NCBI GenBank assembly: GCA_964450725.1
Contig: CAYVGO010000069.1
Span: 1 to 9,067 of the forward strand
Direction: 5' to 3'
Origin: CAYVGO01 sp964450725
GTDB lineage: Bacteria > Bacteroidota > Bacteroidia > Bacteroidales > UBA932
Length of the DNA: 9,067 nt
Shown: piece by piece, positions 6,594 to 9,067 of the stretch
How positions within the stretch are numbered: position 1 is the stretch's first letter
Layout: the number at the start of each line of letters is the position of its first letter
Position numbers and translations under genes: made by a program
Notes under the pieces: generated by a model
The model's database searches: none
What the model saw: the letters and a program-made list of their open reading frames with translations, nothing else
What the model was told of the DNA's origin: nothing

Positions 6594-6969
6594 ATCGTAG
6601 TGTAGAACAATATACATTCTGTGGACTGTCTTTGTTAGCTTTCTTCCGTTGTTATTAGAAATTGACGCCTAAGTTCTTCCAACAGTAACAAAATTCACGA
6701 TGAATATTTGTGTAGTTTATCGGTTTTCAATGAATGTAAAACACTCCTATTCTATTAGAGCCTACGCTAAGGATTCGATAGATCATCTGCATCTGATGAA
6801 AAACTACTTTCCTTTAGTAAACGGAAGATAAGAAATCTCAAGCCTTTCTTCATCCTCCTTAACTCTTTCCCTCTTTAACAATCCCGAAGTTTTACTACCT
6901 TTGTATGCCTTTGTGGTACAACAACCACAGAAACATTATTCTTTTTTTTCATTCTTTACTTTTAATGCT
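6594..6969. other. Intergenic spacer upstream of the GH92 gene
   Basis: This 376-bp spacer holds the -7 box at 6896-6905 and a 67-nt leader (6903-6969) of the GH92 gene. It also contains a 43-codon open frame (6700-6831) with no visible promoter or ribosome site, and a short inverted repeat TCATC/GATGA (6783-6787 and 6795-6799). I see no U-tract-backed terminator for the upstream pair, no RNA gene and no operator that I can name. Confidence 0.5.
6896..6905 (+). promoter_or_regulatory. Bacteroidota -7 promoter box for the GH92 gene
   Basis: TACCTTTGTA is the same 10-mer as at 1276 and 4658 and matches TAnnTTTG. An upstream TTTA at 6874-6877, 18 nt away, is a one-mismatch -33 element. The predicted start near 6909 gives a leader of about 60 nt to the ATG at 6970. 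The box overlaps the TTG at 6901 that opens the longest frame, which shows that codon cannot be the start on this transcript. Confidence 0.65.
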
Positions 6970-9033
6970 ATGTACAAAACTTTTACGATTGCTTTATTAT
7001 TGATGACAACTACGATTTTTGCTCAAACAAAAAATCCGGTAGATTTTGTGAATCCTTTTATTGGTACAATCAATTTNNNNNNNNNNNNNNNNNNNNNNNN
7101 NNNNNNNNNNNNNNNNNNNNNNNNNNNNNNNNNNNNNNNNNNNNNNNNNNNNNNNNNNNNNNNNNNNNNNNNNNNNTACTACTCCAACATTTTATCTGAC
7201 TACAACATTAAAACCGAAGTTACGGCAACTCTGCGTACGGGCTTAAGTAAATTTACCTTTCCCAAAGGAAAAAGTCATATCTTATTGAATTTGGGAGAAG
7301 GGCTAACCAATGAGTCGGGTGCTACAGTCAAAAAAATATCAGAGACTGAAATCGAAGGTTCTAAACTTTTAGGTACGTTTTGCTATACGGCTTCACAAGC
7401 AGTATATCCGATTTATTTTGTACTGAAAATCAATAAAGCACCACAAAAAACAGGATACTGGAAAAAGCAGCGACCCATGACTGCAGAAGCCGCATGGAAC
7501 AGTGATGCCGGAAAGTACAAAATCTATACACAATATGATAAAGAGATGAGCGGTGATGATATTGGCGTCTGGTTTTCCTTCGATTTTGAACAGCAAGAGT
7601 CAGTAGAAGTAAAAATCGGAGTCTCTTTTGTAAGTATTGAAAATGCAAGATTAAACTTAAACACTGAACAACCTGACTGGAACTTTGACCGCATAGCACA
7701 ACAAGCCAAGACATTATGGAATAATGATTTGTCACGCATCTTAGTTACCGGCGGCAGTGATGATGATAAAACTATTTTTTACACTGCATTTTATCATTTA
7801 CTGATACATCCCAACATTTTACAAGATGTCAATGGTGAATACCCAATGATGGAATCATCAAAAATCGGTAAAACGAATGGTAATCGTTACACCGTATTTT
7901 CATTGTGGGATACTTATAGGAATGTCCATCCATTGTTGTGCTTGCTGTTTCCCGACCGTCAGGCAGATATGGTTACAACAATGTTAGAGATGTACAAAGA
8001 ATCGGGCTGGTTACCCAAATGGGAACTTTTTGGACGAGAGTCTCATACTATGAACGGCGACCCTGCATTAATTGTAATTAATGACACTTGGCAAAGAAGC
8101 GTACGTAATTTTGATGTTGAACTGGCATATCAAGCCATGTTAAAACATACTCTTACGCCACAAAATCAAAACTTTATCAGAAAAGACTATGATGACTATC
8201 TTAAGTTGGGATACATTCCTTTACGCCAAGAATTTGACAATTCTGTATCCAGTGCTTTAGAATATTATCTGGCAGACTGGAATGTCGGACAATTTGCTAA
8301 GATGTTAGGAAAAAAGAGTGATTACGAAAAATATAATCAACAATCACTACAATACAAAAACTATTTTTATCCCAAGTTCGGACTTTTTGCTCCACGTATG
8401 GCAGACGGCTCCTGGTACTCTAAGTTTAACCCTTTACAGGGACAAGACTTTGAACCTTGCCCCGGATTTCATGAAGGAACAGCCTGGAATTATGCTTTTA
8501 CGGCTCAGCACGACATTGCCGGTTTGGTGAAACTGATGGGTGGTCAACAAAAGTTTGTCGAAAAGTTACAAACCTTATTTGACAAGCAATACTTTGACAT
8601 GGCAAATGAACCCGATATTCATGCTCCTTATTTGTTCAGTCGATTTCCTAATGAAGCTTGGCAAACACAAAAAACAGTAAAATCATTAATCAAAAAATAC
8701 TTTACCAACAAGCCTGACGGTTTACCAGGAAACGAAGATACGGGTACAATGTCAGCATGGCTCATGTATAGTATGATGGGCTTTTATCCTACTCTTCCAG
8801 GCGAGGCTTCTTATACACTAACCACACCTTCTTTTGAAAAAACAGTAATTCGCTTAGACAAAAACTATTATTCTGAAAATGAATTGGTCATTAAAACAGA
8901 TTTTCCCGACAAAATCTACATAAAAAGCGTAGAAGCCAACGGAAAGAAAGTCCGTAATTTTACAATTACCCATCAAGATTTAGTAAATGCCAAAGAGATA
9001 ACCTACCAAACCTCTGAACAACGAACAAAATAA
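6970..9033 (+). CDS. GH92 family alpha-mannosidase (interrupted by an assembly gap)
   Basis: An exported glycoside hydrolase of family 92, calcium-dependent inverting exo-alpha-mannosidases that trim mannose (often alpha-1,2) from N-glycans or mannans. A signal peptide (MYKTFTIALLLMTTTIFAQ) is cut near FA|Q, so the enzyme is periplasmic or secreted, not a lipoprotein. PVDFVNPFIGT opens the N-terminal beta-sandwich, which is then cut by 100 Ns and resumes at YYSNILSDYNIKTEVTATLR. The (alpha/alpha)6 catalytic domain starts near residue 240 and carries FSLWDTYRNVHPL, FHEGTAWNYAF with the likely acid Glu502, and GLPGNEDTGTMSAW with acidic Glu589/Asp590 at the expected general-base site. Numbering counts the placeholder Ns. 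The sequence reads 687 codons, but about 100 residues are normally found where the gap allows 33, so the true length is probably near 750. Frame is kept across the gap. No SusC/SusD or other glycosidase adjoins it. The ATG at 6970 fits the promoter and signal peptide. Confidence 0.93.
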   Translation: MYKTFTIALLLMTTTIFAQTKNPVDFVNPFIGTINXXXXXXXXXXXXXXXXXXXXXXXXXXXXXXXXXXYYSNILSDYNIKTEVTATLRTGLSKFTFPKGKSHILLNLGEGLTNESGATVKKISETEIEGSKLLGTFCYTASQAVYPIYFVLKINKAPQKTGYWKKQRPMTAEAAWNSDAGKYKIYTQYDKEMSGDDIGVWFSFDFEQQESVEVKIGVSFVSIENARLNLNTEQPDWNFDRIAQQAKTLWNNDLSRILVTGGSDDDKTIFYTAFYHLLIHPNILQDVNGEYPMMESSKIGKTNGNRYTVFSLWDTYRNVHPLLCLLFPDRQADMVTTMLEMYKESGWLPKWELFGRESHTMNGDPALIVINDTWQRSVRNFDVELAYQAMLKHTLTPQNQNFIRKDYDDYLKLGYIPLRQEFDNSVSSALEYYLADWNVGQFAKMLGKKSDYEKYNQQSLQYKNYFYPKFGLFAPRMADGSWYSKFNPLQGQDFEPCPGFHEGTAWNYAFTAQHDIAGLVKLMGGQQKFVEKLQTLFDKQYFDMANEPDIHAPYLFSRFPNEAWQTQKTVKSLIKKYFTNKPDGLPGNEDTGTMSAWLMYSMMGFYPTLPGEASYTLTTPSFEKTVIRLDKNYYSENELVIKTDFPDKIYIKSVEANGKKVRNFTITHQDLVNAKEITYQTSEQRTK
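7077..7176. other. Assembly gap (100 N)
   Basis: Exactly 100 unknown bases lie inside the GH92 gene. A round 100 is the conventional placeholder for a gap of unknown size. Comparison with the usual spacing between the FVNPFIGT motif and the YYS strand of GH92 enzymes suggests that more than 100 bases are missing. The lost segment should include the N-terminal GNTYPGA-type motif. Confidence 0.97.
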
Positions 9034-9067
9034 AGTATATTTAGAACGTTTTTCATGTCAAAGAAGT

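Noticed and set aside
6783..6828. Short inverted repeats considered as a terminator of the SPOR pair
   Set aside because: The stems are only 4-5 bp, no U-tract follows, and they lie about 190 bp past the stop codon at 6593.
6901..6969. TTG start giving a 23-residue longer GH92 protein
   Set aside because: The codon overlaps the TACCTTTG box itself, and the ATG at 6970 directly starts the signal peptide.
7393..7739. Several overlapping minus-strand open frames
   Set aside because: They are antisense to the well-supported GH92 reading frame and have Cys/Ser/Leu-rich compositions typical of shadow frames.
5200..9050. Recurrent TGTAGAACA-like words after stop codons (near 5202 and 6601; weaker near 9041)
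   Set aside because: A similar word also occurs inside the SPOR gene (near 5582), the flanks do not align, and 8-9-base matches in AT-rich DNA are expected by chance.

Overview
The window looks like chromosomal DNA of a member of the Bacteroidota, probably an AT-rich one. Three lines of evidence agree. Upstream regions carry the Bacteroidota sigma-ABfr type -7 box (TAnnTTTG), and Shine-Dalgarno sequences are absent or weak. The protein families are typical of the phylum: an HU-like/DUF4469 DNA-binding protein, a VIT protein carrying a SusC-type carboxypeptidase-regulatory domain, and a GH92 mannosidase. Exported proteins repeatedly end their signal peptide just before Gln (QAQ, YAQ, SAQ, FAQ). 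I cannot name a genus from the sequence alone.

Layout. Positions 40-777 (minus strand) encode a cytoplasmic HU-like protein with a C-terminal DUF4469 domain. It is read from a promoter near 941-948 through a leader of about 155 nt. A 550-bp divergent intergenic region follows. Positions 1328-4549 (plus) encode a 1073-residue exported mosaic protein: VIT, VWA with intact MIDAS, carboxypeptidase-regulatory-like domain, helical TPR-like region, DUF2135. Positions 4704-5195 encode a small lipoprotein with a LEA14/WHy-like fold, from its own strong promoter. Positions 5316-5741 and 5748-6593 are a tight pair: an exported SPOR-domain protein and an exported Bacteroidota protein of unknown function. 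After a 376-bp spacer, 6970-9033 encode an exported GH92 family alpha-mannosidase, interrupted by a 100-N assembly gap (7077-7176).

How it fits together. Every plus-strand gene has an export signal, so this stretch is an envelope/periplasm block. It does not look like a polysaccharide utilisation locus, because no SusC/SusD pair, regulator or other glycosidase adjoins the GH92 gene. The identical 10-mer TACCTTTGTA precedes three genes (1276, 4658, 6896). In each case it shows that the longest open frame begins too early and that the true start is an internal ATG directly followed by a signal peptide. I see no mobile element, CRISPR array, tRNA or rRNA. I find no convincing new multi-gene system; the most unusual object is the mosaic VIT/VWA protein.
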